Made by a program: the position numbers and the translations under genes. DNA of 64,000 nt from Platycnemis pennipes (taxonomy: Eukaryota; Arthropoda; Insecta; Odonata; Platycnemididae): positions 106,661,544 through 106,725,543 of the forward strand of contig OW121852.1 in the NCBI GenBank assembly GCA_933228895.1, given 5' to 3'. Of the stretch, positions 23,993 to 35,939 are shown piece by piece (position 1 is the stretch's first letter; each line of letters opens with the position of its first letter). The notes beneath the pieces are model-generated. The model saw only the letters and a program-made list of their open reading frames with translations, ran no database searches and was not told where the DNA came from.

Positions 23993-24261
23993 CATTGGCG
24001 TCGGAAGTAGGGGTCAGGAGGGGCCAAAGTCCCACACCAGAATTTGCCCCAGGCCCTTGAGAAATGGGCAGTCTTCATTGATAAAAATTAAATTTCACTT
24101 GTTTCCAGCTTTCTTTTTCTGTTCTGACACAGTCTCACACCTTCATATGCTCCTTTAGTGAAATTCTAGTCTCTGCCCCTCCTACCCGCAAAAAAAATAC
24201 TGGCCCTTTTCAAGGTTGCCCCTCCCCCCCCAGTCTGGCAAAAATAGATCGGACGCCCCAG
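23993..24261 (+). mobile_element. hAT-type MITE, family M1, copy 2 (269 bp)
   Basis: Ends CATTGGCGTCGGAAG and GATCGGACGCCCCAG; flanking 8-mers GTACTTGG (23985-23992) and GTACTTCG (24262-24269) differ at one base. It aligns end to end with 5404-5673. Confidence 0.85.
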
Positions 24262-24289
24262 GTACTTCGTACTAAAGTAGAAGAGAATC

Positions 24290-24536
24290 ATCTAGGACAG
24301 TTTTGTTGTAAATGTAATGTAAAATGTGCAGGGCCTTCTGGGCCCCCCCGGGCTTATATACCTCTTTTGATCCATTGTACCAACCCACATTTAACCTGCC
24401 CACCATTTGCAGACAGGGGACAAGAGAACTGCGGTAGAGGTATGGATGAGGGTCACCCATCCAACCTCTCTCCAGGCCTAACGTTGCTTAACTTCTGTAA
24501 TCTGATAGGAACCAGTGTTTCAACGTGGCTAGGCAC
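24290..24536 (-). mobile_element. 5S rRNA-derived SINE (SINE3-like) or 5S pseudogene fused to an unrelated tail
   Basis: Read on the minus strand from 24536: GCCTAGCCACGTTGAAACAC, TGGTTCCTATCAGATTACAG, AAGTTAAGCAACGTTAGGCC, then TTGGATGGGTGACC (24462-24451). These follow the first ~85 nt of 5S rRNA in order, with the internal pol III control elements (AGTTAAGCAACG and GGATGGGTGACC) preserved. The end of 5S is replaced by a different sequence to about 24290. A truncated 5S head on a foreign body is the SINE3 architecture. Confidence 0.85.
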
Positions 24537-24599
24537 TTGCATGGGGACAGTTTTGTTACTTGGTAGCATATTGGATGAAGTTAGGTAATGATGCTAGGA

Positions 24600-24840
24600 A
24601 AAGAACTGCTTTGGCTTAGAAGACATTTACCCACAGAAGAGAACTTAAGGAGAGGCACAGACTTGAGAGAAAGATGATGAGGAAAGAATGGAAAAAGTGT
24701 GATGGGCAAAAACGAGAACATATGAAGAGGTTTTGAACATGATTGGGGAGGAAAGAAGGCTATTGGTAATTATTGGAAGAGTCAGGGTAAGTGGGTTGAA
24801 CAGGTTCTTAGTGATAATTCAATGCTGAAGGTCAAAGTGA
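24600..24840 (+). pseudogene. Non-LTR RT C-terminal fragment, family R
   Basis: One frame gives MEKV-x-WAKTRTYEEVLNMIGE and ERRLLVIIGRV, matching the post-RT segment (EKI-x-WTD-x-x-TNEEVLNMVG, ERSLLRIIRRR) of the insect APE/RT family seen repeatedly in this window. Heavily mutated. Confidence 0.6.
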
Positions 24841-24956
24841 AGGCAAAATGCAGGATGAGAGAGGAATTAGGAAGAAAAGAAAATGGATTGAGTAATAAGA
24901 AAGGCAGGGAATATGCTGATTCGAAGAAAGTAGTATATAATACAAGGACAAGCCAT

Positions 24957-25385
24957 CATCATCATTGGTCAACAATCCTTGGATTGGTTTGATGCAGCTT
25001 TCCACTCGATTCTTCTATCGGCCAACCTTTTCATTGTGACGTAATTCTTCTCTTTTACATCCTTCACAACCTGTTCCACGTATCTCATACGAGACCTGCC
25101 TTTTCCAATCTTCCTGTTCACATTTCCATCGATGATAGTCTTCATCAGGCCATCATGTCTCAAGATATGGCCGATTAAGTTGTTCCTTCTTCTTTTTAGA
25201 GTTTTCAGCAGACTTCTCTTTTCTCCTACTCTTCTTAGGACTTCCTCATTACTTACTCAGTGATCCATTTTATCTTTATCATTCTTCTGTAGCACCACAT
25301 TTTGAATGCTTCCACCCTTTTCTTCTCCGCTGCTCTCATCGTCCATGCCTCACTGCCGTAAAGAAACATGCTCCAGATGCATAGG
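24957..25385 (-). mobile_element. Non-LTR retrotransposon 3' end, family R, copy 2
   Basis: The minus strand from about 25375 reads MFLYGSEAWTMRAAEKKRVE, FKMWCYRRM, VSNEEVLRRVGEKRSLLKTL, IGHILRHDGLMKTIIDGNVN, RYVEQVVKDVKEK, EWKAASNQSKDC, stop at 24969. This is the C-terminal end of an APE-endonuclease/RT ORF. It terminates at a TCATCATCATCATTGG tract (about 24955), a short microsatellite tail shared by other copies. One stop (after KWIT) breaks it. Confidence 0.85.
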
Positions 25386-25389
25386 ACAA

Positions 25390-27030
25390 GCCAGTGGATG
25401 AATTATATGCAAAGGAGAGCTGGTACACTCCATCATATCCAACCCTAGCTGTTAGAGAACTGTCACTCTATTAAAATCTGTACAGCCTTTCCCCATGGTT
25501 TACTACCTTCTTGTGGTGGTTTATACTTTCAAGTACCCATGATTTACAGAGCTGCAATTGCAGAAGCATGAAAGTTGCTCATGCCAAACAGGTTGAGAGG
25601 AATGGGCATGATAAAAGCTAGTAATGAAAAAGGGAAAATCATTGCCAGAAAGCTGTTGAGTTTTGCAAGATAAATAGTTTAGTGATCACAATTACCTGGG
25701 TAAAATACTATCAGGTATATAAGTGAGCTCAATAACAATTTACCCACTAAATTTATTGTAACTATAATAATTTATTATCATATTTTCCATCCCTCCCTAT
25801 GGACTACAACCTTGATGATTTGGGATTGGATAGGGCAGGGGTCTGAAGACTGTGGCTTTGAGCCTCATTTGGCTCTTTAGATTTGTGCAATTGGCTCTGA
25901 AGTGATATTGAAAATGAAAAAAAAATAATTATATTTTCATACATTAAATCATATATTGCCATTAACAAATGTACCTATCATAGCATCGTTTGCTTATGCC
26001 AATTTGTTATAGCACTTACAATTATTAACCACTTGTTAATATAGATATAATAATGAATATTCAAATTTTCCTTATTGACAATAATGTATTTAGGGCTCTT
26101 GAATAATTTTTAAACTTTCCAGAGGAATTGGTTTTGGCTCTTCTGTCTCAATTGAGAGACCTTTAAAGGTTTGCCGACCCATGGGCTAGGGTGTTCCAAT
26201 TAGGTACCCATACACCTGCACTGATTGGAGTAGTGAGCATTGTTCCTGGTAGAGTCACCCATGCCAGATTGGTACTAGGATTGTAGTGAGGTCAAATGTG
26301 ATCATCTGTTTTTGAGTGAGGGAGTTTCAAAAGGGCATTTAACCCTAGTAGGATTAAAATTCAACATACCTTTACTTGTTGAGCAGCTTTAGGACTCTGA
26401 AGTCCTCTCTAACAATTAACTGAATGCACTACACTAGCATCCCCTGAAAGTCAAAATCCTCCCCAAGCAGGACTCAAACCTAAGACCTCCATGGGCAAGT
26501 GATTCACCCAAGGTGGTTGGAATGTACTGGAGGGGGCATCACAGCTGACTGAGAATCCAGCAGCCATCTTAGTATGTACAGACATACAGGCTTCCTACTC
26601 GCAATACTCTTATGGGTGAAGTTGTTTTCGCTTGCGGTAAAACTTAATCATCATCATTTGTCATCAATTGGTAAAACTTAAAGAGTAGTAAAATGGATTC
26701 CATTTGTAACCCTTTCGCTGTGAAAATAGACTATATTTGACTAAATTTCTATTCCGCTGGAACCCAATGATCAACTTTTATCCATGGTTTTGAAAAAACA
26801 TGTTTGTAACACTCTCTACTGAAGTCTCTTGTTCCAAGAACAAGAATTGGAAGGACCTGTGCTGCAACCTATGTGCAGAAATGGGAAGTTATATAAAATG
26901 AGACGCTGTGGTGCAGCTGAAGCTTAAACATTGTGGAAAATTGCAATATCTTTCTATCAATATGGAACGTTTCCACCACATCACACCTGTTTCTAGTTTG
27001 TTCATTACTGCATATTTTGATTTATTTCGT
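25390..27030. other. Intergenic, repeat scraps only
   Basis: No gene recognised. 26430-26570 looks like a decayed minus-strand tRNA-like SINE head (AGGACTCAAACCTAAGACC), followed by GGAATGTACTGGAGGGGGCA, which recurs at about 45341 (GAATGTACTGGAGTAGGCAT). At 26640 there is a short CATCATCA tract. Confidence 0.4.
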
Positions 27031-27035
27031 GTTTG

Positions 27036-27290
27036 TGGTGGCTTAGTGGGTAGAGCGCTGAGCTACTGACCGGAGGTCCCGGGTTCAGATCCCAGGCAAG
27101 AGCCTTTCTGGACACCCCCACCTAAAATCCTCACGATTAGATTTTCTGAATGTCAGAACTTCATAGGAAATCGCAGGTGGCCCACGGAAAGGGACTGGCC
27201 CCCCTACCCTGGATATGTGAGTTTCACACGCCAATGGCTTAGTTTGGGGTGAGCTCTACCCTTACATATCGAAAGACCAACCTAGGGTTG
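27036..27290 (+). mobile_element. tRNA-derived SINE, family 2, copy a
   Basis: A-box-like TGGCTTAGTGGGTAGAGCGC and B-box GGTTCAGATCC (27082-27092) followed by a body (GCAGGTGGCCCACGGAAAGG, GGGGTGAGCTCTACCCTTAC, ACCAACCTAGGGTTG) that recurs at 55070-55185. Different body from family 1. Confidence 0.85.
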
Positions 27291-27299
27291 AACAAGACT

Positions 27300-28715
27300 T
27301 TTTTTTCATTTGACATTTCATTGAGAACTGTGCTGGAAACAAAATGCACAGCAAAAGGGTTAAAATAAAAAAATACTGGAAAGTGCTCAAACGTACAAGC
27401 ATGAAGAGTCAAATTTGTAGGATAGATTCGAACCAGTTTTAGCAATAAAATTAACTCAGGCATATAAGCTCAGACTCAGGCTCAGACTAATTAAGGCATA
27501 ATACCTTTGTTAAATAGCCTTAAGAAGATTAACTGATGCCACTACAATGAAGTCTGGAAACGATTTCATTGTTATTTATGTTTTAATGCACATGCAGTTT
27601 GCATTTGAGACCATATAAAACACAGTGTTTCGGAGTAGGTGGGGCCTAATCATTCCCAAGCACCCCCATTCTGCCTTCATTGTTCCCCATAGGCTAGCAT
27701 GCCAATGCCTTCTCCAGCACATTCTTACCTCCTCGACTTTACCACACCATAACAGAGTTCAGCATAAGATTGGGTAACATATCAAGTCATGATGTTACAT
27801 GAAAAATACTGGAAAGGCAGACAATGGGATACCACCTCTATTGAATTTTCCCAAGACTTAAATGATTGACAACAGAATATTGACTTCATGTAGAACTTGG
27901 TTGAAAGTTGCTGGCGCTTGTGGTTAAATCCATTTTTGGCCTGGGTAGATCTTATTTTGATAAATTGCAGCTAAAACGATGTTTGACTGAAATAAAGCAT
28001 TCTCTTCAGTGACGTCACTCAAACTACTAGATCTCTCTTCAATTCTCACCGCTTTTTCTTCTTCTTTGTGTCGTATTGAAGTGCCAGGAACTTTCAACCA
28101 GACTATAATAAAGGATCCAGATCACTGTGGTGAGTGCCATGCCCAGCAGCATGGGAAGTACGGTCATGGAGTTGTCATCTCAGGAGTTCCTTGCATGAAA
28201 GAAAAAAGGCAGCAAAGACAACATCAATAGTTATAAAAGGAACAGGGAATATTGGAATGATGCAAAGACCAGGGAATCTACTAAACAAAGCAGGGAATTG
28301 AGAGGGGACATATGTATATATTTGTTGCGATTGAGAAAAGTTAAAATTTTTATGGGAGGGACAATGGGTAAGTGACACACAGTGGAGGGGAGGAGAGCTA
28401 GTATAGAATAGCTTTAATATTGAAAGAACGTTAGGGAGAAGGATACTGAATGCAAAGCAGGTGAGTGATAAATATTGGTAAATGAAATAAAAGTGGTTGC
28501 ATTGAGTCTGTTTGTCTTTCAAATTAATATGCTAGCTGTTAGTCGTAAGGAAAAAGATGACATAAAATAAGGAAAATTGAAATAAGTGGTTTTAAAAGGC
28601 AAGTGTAGCACCTGATATAAATGGATTATAGTAGTTGGCAGAGGGGGAGATGGGAGGGAGTACGGATTTGGAAGACTGAGAAAATAGAGGAGTTCTGCAA
28701 GGGAAGTTTATTTAT
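27300..28715. other. Intergenic, nothing firmly assigned
   Basis: No domain recognised. Plus-strand purine-rich DNA from about 28190 may already be 5' sequence of the decayed retrotransposon at 28720-31530. Confidence 0.35.
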
Positions 28716-28719
28716 AAGG

Positions 28720-31530
28720 CACACATGGTTTAAAAACCATCTGAGAGAAGGGTACACTTAGAAAATGCTAGGGCATACAGAGACTTACTAGCTAGACTAC
28801 ATGATTAAGCAAAGATATTGGAAGGATTCACTCAGCTTCCCAAGAGCAGATAGACTCCAATGATAACATAGAAGTAATGAAACTGTGGTGAGATACAGAA
28901 GGTTATTAAAAAAAGAAGGATTGATAACCAGCATGTAGAAGCTATTTTGATTGCCCTAATAGCAAAATGAAAGGAATACCAACATGTAGTGCACTAGTGA
29001 ATATCTATTCAAATAATAGAAAAGAATAACAAAAACAACATTAAACAAAAGAATAATCTTAATATCAATCAGATATTAAGAAAGTGAAATGGTTAATGTA
29101 ATAAGGAAAAAAAGAATGATGACAGCAGAAATAATTGAAGAAATTGAAAGTAGAAAGAGGAAAATCCTAAGCACAGAACTATGTAAAAAAGATGGATAGA
29201 AAAATAATAACTTGGATATAACACAATAACTTGGATATAACACAAAAGGACAAATACAAATGTTTGATAAGGTAAATAAGCAAGGAGAAGGAATTCCACA
29301 GGAAAGGAGGTGAGGACGCCATTTACTTTCAGAGTTGAATGTGATCATGCAACAATATATGTAAAATGGTATCAAGGGCAAGACAGGTAAGTACTGATGG
29401 AATAAAATATCAAGTCCGTGGAAAGGATATATGTTTGATAGAGTTGATAAGCCTATGAGCTTGCACAAAGAGGACATAAAAATGAAGATGATGATTTGGT
29501 CCATAAATACAACTACCTAGTGAGAAAGAGAAGGCATAAAGGAAATGAAGGTGGGGATTGATAGCATTCCATCAGGGTTACTTAATACAGGTTGGCCATC
29601 GATTTTCTGGAAATTGCTGGCCCGGAACCTCTTTTCATCCAAACAGAATTAAGATCAAAAATTAAAATTCCTGCTACCATGCGACTAGATTTTGTGGTGG
29701 CCAAAAGATGGCACTAAGTGTTTCGGCCCTCTGTGTTTGTTTGCATTGTTAATTTATAGAACATTTTATGCAATATAATTATTTTTACGGATAAATGTAT
29801 GTTAAATTACATTGAATTTTGTCAATATTTAAATTGAAGCTAAGTGATGATATACTTAAAAATGACTAAATCTTACGTTTAATTTAGAAAAAAAGGTTTC
29901 TGTAATGAGGGGAAGTATAATTTATATTATGTGCTGTATAGACACCGGTTCCCCGGAAAGGCTTCAGACCTTACCCTATCCCCATCCCTTCCATTCCTAT
30001 CCTTATACCTTTCCTCCCAATCTGAAGCGCCTATTAGTGCGGAAACAGACTTGAAAACACCCATGAACATGAACATAAAGAGGAAGTTACCCAAATCATC
30101 GCTAGTCCAGAGAAACTAAAAACCCTGAATGGCCAAGGAATCAAGTATTCTGGAGAATTGACCTGTACATTCACTTCTCGAAGGATTTTCCCATGGAGCC
30201 GAAGCTTGCTTCCTTAGCAGAACCAAACACCAATCAGCATCATCCAATTATTTAATTTAACCCACATGGGTTAAAAACCTGGGAAGAGGTGGGAGACAAA
30301 AGATTTTATGGTTTAGTTCTTAGGATCCACAAGAAATGAATTTGGCTGGTGGGTTTTTGTGAAAACTACAGAGAGGAAAAAGAGAAATGAAAATTCTACA
30401 AGACTATTAATTTTACTTTGCATGGGGTGATGGCTGTACAAAAGAACCATCAACAGAAGGATGGAGGAAAGACTCAGTGTCACTTTCTAGGTACCTAGAA
30501 AATGGCACTGAGTTGCCGAAACGTGAGTCAGTTATTATTAAAAATTAAGTGTGGAGTATTACTATTTCATTTTATTATGAATAGAATGAAATGATATTTT
30601 TGACTGATAAGTTGATTTTGAGGCATTCGTTAAGGTTAAAATATGGAAATATTACACAAGTTTGGAGACATCTGAAATTTATACGTTGCACAAAGAGTAT
30701 ACATGGTAGGGGGTGGGGGTGATGGGCAGTACTATGTAGAAAGATAGAAGTTCCCTTTAACAACAGCTAGGCTTTATAATATATATTCTGGGAAAATAAT
30801 GTAATAATCTTTATGCCTATGAAATGCAGGGAGAAAAATTGGTAGTTGGTAGGGGTTGTACGCAGTCAAGCTCTGCCTACACAACACCCAGATGTCGGTG
30901 GGACAGAAGCATTACAGAGTGGCTAATGGAATACAGACAATACGCAAGGCTTTAAAGCCCAGTGCAGACGATACATAATGAGGAATGGCCTAAAAAAATT
31001 AAAGTACATAATGACATCTTCAAGAGCCAATAGATCCCAATTAAATTTTTAAATGGAAGGACACGAGCTGGAGCAGCTAAGCAATTTGGGCATTCTTGTT
31101 ACATGCTGGTGAAAAACTGCAAAGTTCAAAGGAGAAGCACATGCTGATGAAAGGGGTGTTTACTCATAGGAGAGAACTATTACAAGGGTAGTTGAGAAGG
31201 AGGCTAGAGAAAATATTGTTGAAAAGTGGGCATGGTCTTGCATGGCTCGGAAACATGCACTTTAAAGAAAGACGATAAAAGTAAACTGGTGGCTTTTTAG
31301 ATGCATGAGGGGAGTAGGAAAGACTGGTGGAGTGGAAGACAAAAGAAAAAGTGCTGATACTGCTAAGTGATGAGAGGAAATTTTGAACTGAGTGATAGAG
31401 GGAAGAATGCTTTTTATATGGAATACAGTGAGTGAAAGAACAAGCAGTTTGGATAGAGTGAAGAACGGTAGAGGAGTTTTACAGAGCAAAATAGAGCATT
31501 ATGCAAAAGAAAGTTTGCTTGGGAAGTATT
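28720..31530 (+). mobile_element. Decayed near full-length APE/RT non-LTR retrotransposon, family R, with an internal insertion
   Basis: Three homology blocks in the correct order on one strand. At 28722: TWFKNHLREGYT, then LDYMIKQRYWKDSL, the C-terminal endonuclease region (TWF-x-H, IDYI-x-x-RRW in the family). At 29532: GIKEMKVGIDSIPSGLLNTG, RT block 1 (MK-x-x-KAPGID-x-IP). At 31070-31450: LGILVT, VEKEARENIVEKWAWSC, the thumb region. Stops and shifts are frequent. About 29590-30300 matches nothing in the element and is probably a later insertion. Confidence 0.7.
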
Positions 31531-31587
31531 TCATGCCCATTTAAACCTACCATAACTGATCAAATACCGATAATAATCCATTTGGAG

Positions 31588-31800
31588 TGATAATCCAGAG
31601 GAGAGTGGACTGAGTCTCTTGTTGGAGGTCCTGGGATCTAATCCACTAGATGCCTCTAGATAGGTCCATTTTCACCCATGCCATGTGATTTTCTAAGCAT
31701 TAGATCTAAGAGAAAGGTGGCACAAAGGTAACACTACCTTGATGAGGAGGTATAAGAGTTAGGGGGAAAAAGGGACTATTCAGACCAAATGTCACCCCAA
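31588..31800 (+). repeat. Possible SINE fragment
   Basis: GTTGGAGGTCCTGGGATCTA resembles a degenerate tRNA B-box region and the following segment is loosely like SINE family 2. Tentative. Confidence 0.3.
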
Positions 31801-31864
31801 ATTAAGAAATTTTATTTCTATCATCGATATATGATTTCCACACAGCATAGGATTAATACCTGGT

Positions 31865-32190
31865 TGGTTTTTCAGGGGAGGTGACTGACAGCTGAGGTAA
31901 TTTGTGCCATTTAGGAGAGGTGGGTAATTGCGTAATGGTACGAGTTTTCAGAGAATGGAGGAAGGGTGGAGAGAAACCCAGCGTTAGCATTAGCCTACTC
32001 TTAACGAAAGACACCAAGGGGACCATGGCTTAACGTCCCATCCAACGGACGGAGTACTGAACTTGAAATGCACTCCACTAGGCACTCAATTGAGGACCGG
32101 TTTTCCACTGAAAAATCTGCCACTGCCGGGAATCGAACCCGGCCCTCGGGACAGGAGGCCAGTACTCTAGTCACCACACCAACCCAATCC
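31865..32190 (-). mobile_element. tRNA-derived SINE, family 1, copy b
   Basis: Reverse-complement match to 2700-3045 over nearly its full length, including the B-box (GGTTCGATTCC, seen as GGAATCGAACC at 32128) and the CGGATGGGACGTTAAGCC segment. Confidence 0.88.
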
Positions 32191-32246
32191 CAATTAATAT
32201 CTTGAAAGTTCTACCCTCTCCAATAAAAAAAAAACTTAATAATGAG

Positions 32247-32280
32247 AACATAGAAAGAAAAACGTTTTTCTTTCTATGTT
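32247..32280. repeat. 34-bp perfect palindrome
   Basis: AACATAGAAAGAAAAAC is followed at once by its exact reverse complement, with no loop. Such a loop-free palindrome could be a collapsed hairpin element end. Confidence 0.95.
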
Positions 32281-32329
32281 ATCATGTTTCGCTTCCACTC
32301 CATATCACCTGAATTAGTTAATAATAATA

Positions 32330-32955
32330 ATTAGGTTGAGTTAATTTGAAGCAGATATGAGCTCCACTCCAGGGTAATCTTGCTGCATATCTCAGAATCT
32401 GACCAGACCGCCCTCAAGTATTGATGCCTTGAACCCAAAATTTGAAACCCTACTATTTTTATGTCAAGAGTTAAGCTCTGAACTTTGCCAAAATTTACCG
32501 CCATGGGTCCACATTAAGTGTGAGATTTTGGGACAGATTTCATTTAATGAACATTTTAAATGCATAACACACTTATCGGTGACCAAAATGTCATTAAAAA
32601 GAAATGAGCAGAGTCGGTATTCACAGAGATATTAATGAATTTAGGTAGATGTGAGAGAGTTAAAATAATATGCACAAAGACTCTGGTTCATTGAATGCTC
32701 CAAAATAGTTGGAGCAATCACTAAGCATTCATTTTCAAGATGATTGCAGTAACACATGAAGTTGTGACATTTTCAATATTCAGGAAACCATTATTTAAAC
32801 GTTAATGCAACAGAACTAAAATGGATGGATGAACATGAACTTAATGTCTAAGCAACATTTCTGTGCAGCGTGAGCTACCTTTCATCATCAACTTACCTGT
32901 TCTTCTCCTCCTTCTTCACTTACCAAATATTCTTCTCGCTTTTACATTCTTTAAA
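32330..32955. other. Intergenic, nothing recognised
   Basis: A/T-rich DNA without a supported feature. Confidence 0.5.
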
Positions 32956-32956
32956 A

Positions 32957-33370
32957 CCCCATCATCGTCGGTCAACAATCCCAGGATTTGTTTGATGCAG
33001 CCCTCCACTCGATTCTTCCATTGGCCAACCTCCTGATACCATAGAAACTTTTCTCTTTTACCTCCTTCACAACTTGCTCCATATATCTCATATGAGGCCT
33101 GCCTTTCCCATTCTTCCCGTTTACTTTTCCCTCGACGATCGTCTTCATCAAGCCGATTAGATTGATATGGCCGATTAAGTTATTCCGTCTTCTTTTTAGA
33201 GTTTTCAGCAGACTTCTCTTTTCTCCCAATCTTCTTAAGACTTCGTCGCTTGTTACCCAATTGGTCCATTTTATCTTCATCATTCTTCAATAGCACCATA
33301 TTTTGAATGCTTCCACCCTCTTCTTCTCCACTGCTTTAATCATCATGCCTCACTGCCGTAAAGAAAAATG
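32957..33370 (-). mobile_element. Non-LTR retrotransposon 3' end, family R, copy 3
   Basis: The minus strand has IKWTNWVTSDEVLRRLGEKR, SLLKTLKRRRNNLIGHI, GLMKTIVEGKVNGKNGKGRP, YMEQVVKEVKEKSF, EWRAASNKSWDC, colinear with the copy at 24957-25385 and ending at the same CATCATCG-type tail. Confidence 0.85.
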
Positions 33371-33379
33371 CTCCAGAAG

Positions 33380-34930
33380 AAAGTTCTGATGAATTGCTTC
33401 CTTACTTCTAAGCTTGTATTTCGAGCTGTAAGTAGATTGACCGTATTCTCATTTTTGTAACCCTATTGATAATGATGCTAAGGTGTAGAAACTGATAGAT
33501 ATATAGATTGATAAATGTGGAAATTAATAGTTTTTAAGTTTATTTAGTGTGAAATTATTTCACAAGTTAGAACATCAAAAATAGATTTTAAGAGAATATG
33601 CTAACTAAGGATTTGTTTCTATGACATTTTTTCACACCTGGTGATGTTTCACCCCCTACAAAGTATCCTATCTATACTTACTGATTACCCTTCAAGTCAC
33701 CTCAATGGTGTTTTGAAGAATATGAGCTGTCAGACTTTTGCAAAACTAGCTGATCTCCAACAGTTGGCAATAATTTTTGTGGTGACACTGTCCCATGCTC
33801 TGGCAACACCTCGCACAGCATGACCATGCAGGCAAGAGGCCTGATATAGGACAAATGTACATCTACTAAAACTCTGCTGACAGTAATGCAAGTATACTTT
33901 CACTGCAATTAAACACTGTGCTGTACTAAACTTGTCAAATAGTTATATCAGGGTAGAAATCAAATTAATTTCTATAACAAATAATAGTCATCTGCTCATT
34001 CAGGGAAAAAAACAACAGATATTACATGAAATTCTCTGTGTGCAATGTATCTGCATCAAACTGAAAGGATTTAAAAATTAGACCTCAATTGTATCGATTC
34101 GCTGTATAGCATAGGCATTATTCCTAAGGCTAGGAGACTACTTTAGTCAAAGTGAATGAAACTCATGCAGCCATGAATTCCAAAAAAAAACGTAAATATT
34201 TTTCTACAAATTTATAATGGTATGAACTTGGCTGCTGCAACTGAATTAAGTTCTTGTAGCTTCAAGTTGGTAGATCTCATAATAAGGGGGATAAGTGAAT
34301 AAAATCATCCCACGGAGTATTTTAATTAATTTCGCTAATTAATGCAGTTATGCAGTGATGCAAATCAAAAAAATTAAGTTCCAAATGACCCAGTATATTT
34401 CAGGGAAAAGATCAGGAAATGCCTTTTTTGAAGATAGCGTATCGTTTGAAATACCTTCAATAATATTTCGCAGCTGATGAAAGTCAATTTTAGAACTTTA
34501 CTCGATTTAAATTTGAAATTCCCTCTTTTTTAATATGCGTTCTATAGTGCTGACATCTAGCGGTGATTAACAAGAACTATTTACTCGCTGGTACGGAAAG
34601 CTTTAAGTCGCGATCGCAATTCTTACCTAACGACGTAAAACACTTCTTATGTAAAATTAAATATTCAAAATGCATCAACATTTGAACATAAGTAATTTAT
34701 TATTACAAAATTAGTATTCTTTAATGAAACTAATGTTAATTTTCGACTAGCCTCTGGGATTTTTGCTTCAGTTCAACCACGTCTAAAAGCACTATGCTCA
34801 CATTCGATTTTCCATATTTTCCCATATAAAATAAAAAAAATAGAGCCCGAGGGGCCTCTCAACATGACCTATCTGTCTTCAGCTACTCCTAAAGGAGTGC
34901 GGTATACTGCGATCGTCATTTCATTGTACT
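33380..34930. other. Intergenic, nothing recognised
   Basis: No supported coding or repeat feature in this A/T-rich stretch. Confidence 0.45.
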
Positions 34931-34939
34931 GAGTTCAAT

Positions 34940-35196
34940 GCTACAAAATAATTTCAAAAACTTCGTAAAACAGGGGCAAGAACACTATAAGTGTATATTA
35001 TACAGTGTTCTTGAACAGGGGTCAGTCACTCCTAGGGACCGGCTTCTCACTTCGTAAATCATTAAAATGGAAGTTTCGTAAAACGGAGGTCATTTGACAT
35101 GGTTTTCCTATACACAAAGATCGGGACCGGCGAAATGGTTCGTAAATTGTGATTTCGTAAATTAGAGGTTCGTAAAAAAGAGGTTCTACTGTAAAT
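34940..35196. mobile_element. Pogo/Tigger-like MITE end
   Basis: Repeated TTCGTAAA units (35052, 35085, 35151, 35165 and others) lead to GAGGTTCTACTG followed by TA at 35183-35196. CAGTAGAACCTC is the typical terminal repeat of pogo/Tigger elements with TA target duplication. The matching left end was not found. A hairpin AAGAACACTATAAGTGTATA / TATACAGTGTTCTT lies at 34978-35014. Confidence 0.55.
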
Positions 35197-35227
35197 AGTT
35201 TTATAAAAATCGTTATATGCTTATATA

Positions 35228-35890
35228 GATGATTCTTGTCAATATCTTTGAGTCAGGTGTCGTTAGCCTTATAGTCCTAAAATGTTCACAGCTCTCAGCC
35301 GTCTTCATTTTGGCAATAGGGATGACGGCGTTCTTCTCAAAGTCCTTGGGTAGGTATCTCTCCTGTAGCGATCATGTTGCAGATGGTTACGTACAGCTGG
35401 GTAAATGTCTTCTCTCCCACATTTTTAATTAGTTTGGCAGGAATATCATCTATTTCAGAAGCCTTAACTATCCTCAGGTCCCTTACGGCTACATCAAATT
35501 CTGATCTTAAGATTGGGGCTCCCAAATCATCCAAATCATTTTCCTCTTCAATTACTTTCGCACTAATATTGTTTCCATTGTATAACTCTTCCAAGTACTC
35601 TTTCCATCAATTCACTTTATCCTAATGGTCAATTATAAACAGTTCTCCATTCTTGTCCCTGATGGTATTGCATCTTGCAGCCCTTTGCTTGAAGTGATTC
35701 CTCACCATCCTGTAGGCAACTTCTACATTACCATGTGCAAGGTCACTTTGTATATCGTCACATAAATCCTTCATCCATACTTCCCTTGCTTCTCACTTTA
35801 AGCTTTATTTCACTCCTAAGTCATTTGTAGAAAAGTTGCCCTTCTTTAGGTTCACATTTTTATATTTTCTTCTCTCATCATCAATCAATC
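35228..35890 (-). mobile_element. Non-LTR retrotransposon fragment, family R, copy 4 (endonuclease-RT junction)
   Basis: The minus strand reads IRDKNGELFIIDH, WKEYLEELYNGNN, DDLGAPILRSEFDVAVRDLR, DDIPAKLIKNVGEKTFTQLY, then degraded sequence. This is the segment between endonuclease and RT palm (RDK-x-GEL, FEELYNG, PIL-x-SEFE, DIPAELLK-x-xGE). Truncated at the pogo-like end on its 3' side. Confidence 0.82.
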
Positions 35891-35939
35891 TAAAACATCC
35901 CCACCCCCTATCAAGCACATATATGTGAGCACATACATC

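Noticed and set aside
24430..24536. Functional 5S rRNA gene
   Set aside because: The 3' third of 5S is missing and substitutions interrupt the helices; a SINE or pseudogene fits better.
29076..29504. 142-codon minus hydrophobic frame as a membrane protein
   Set aside because: It is the reverse of A/G-rich decayed retroelement DNA; purine-rich strands give Leu/Phe/Ser-rich antisense frames by composition alone.
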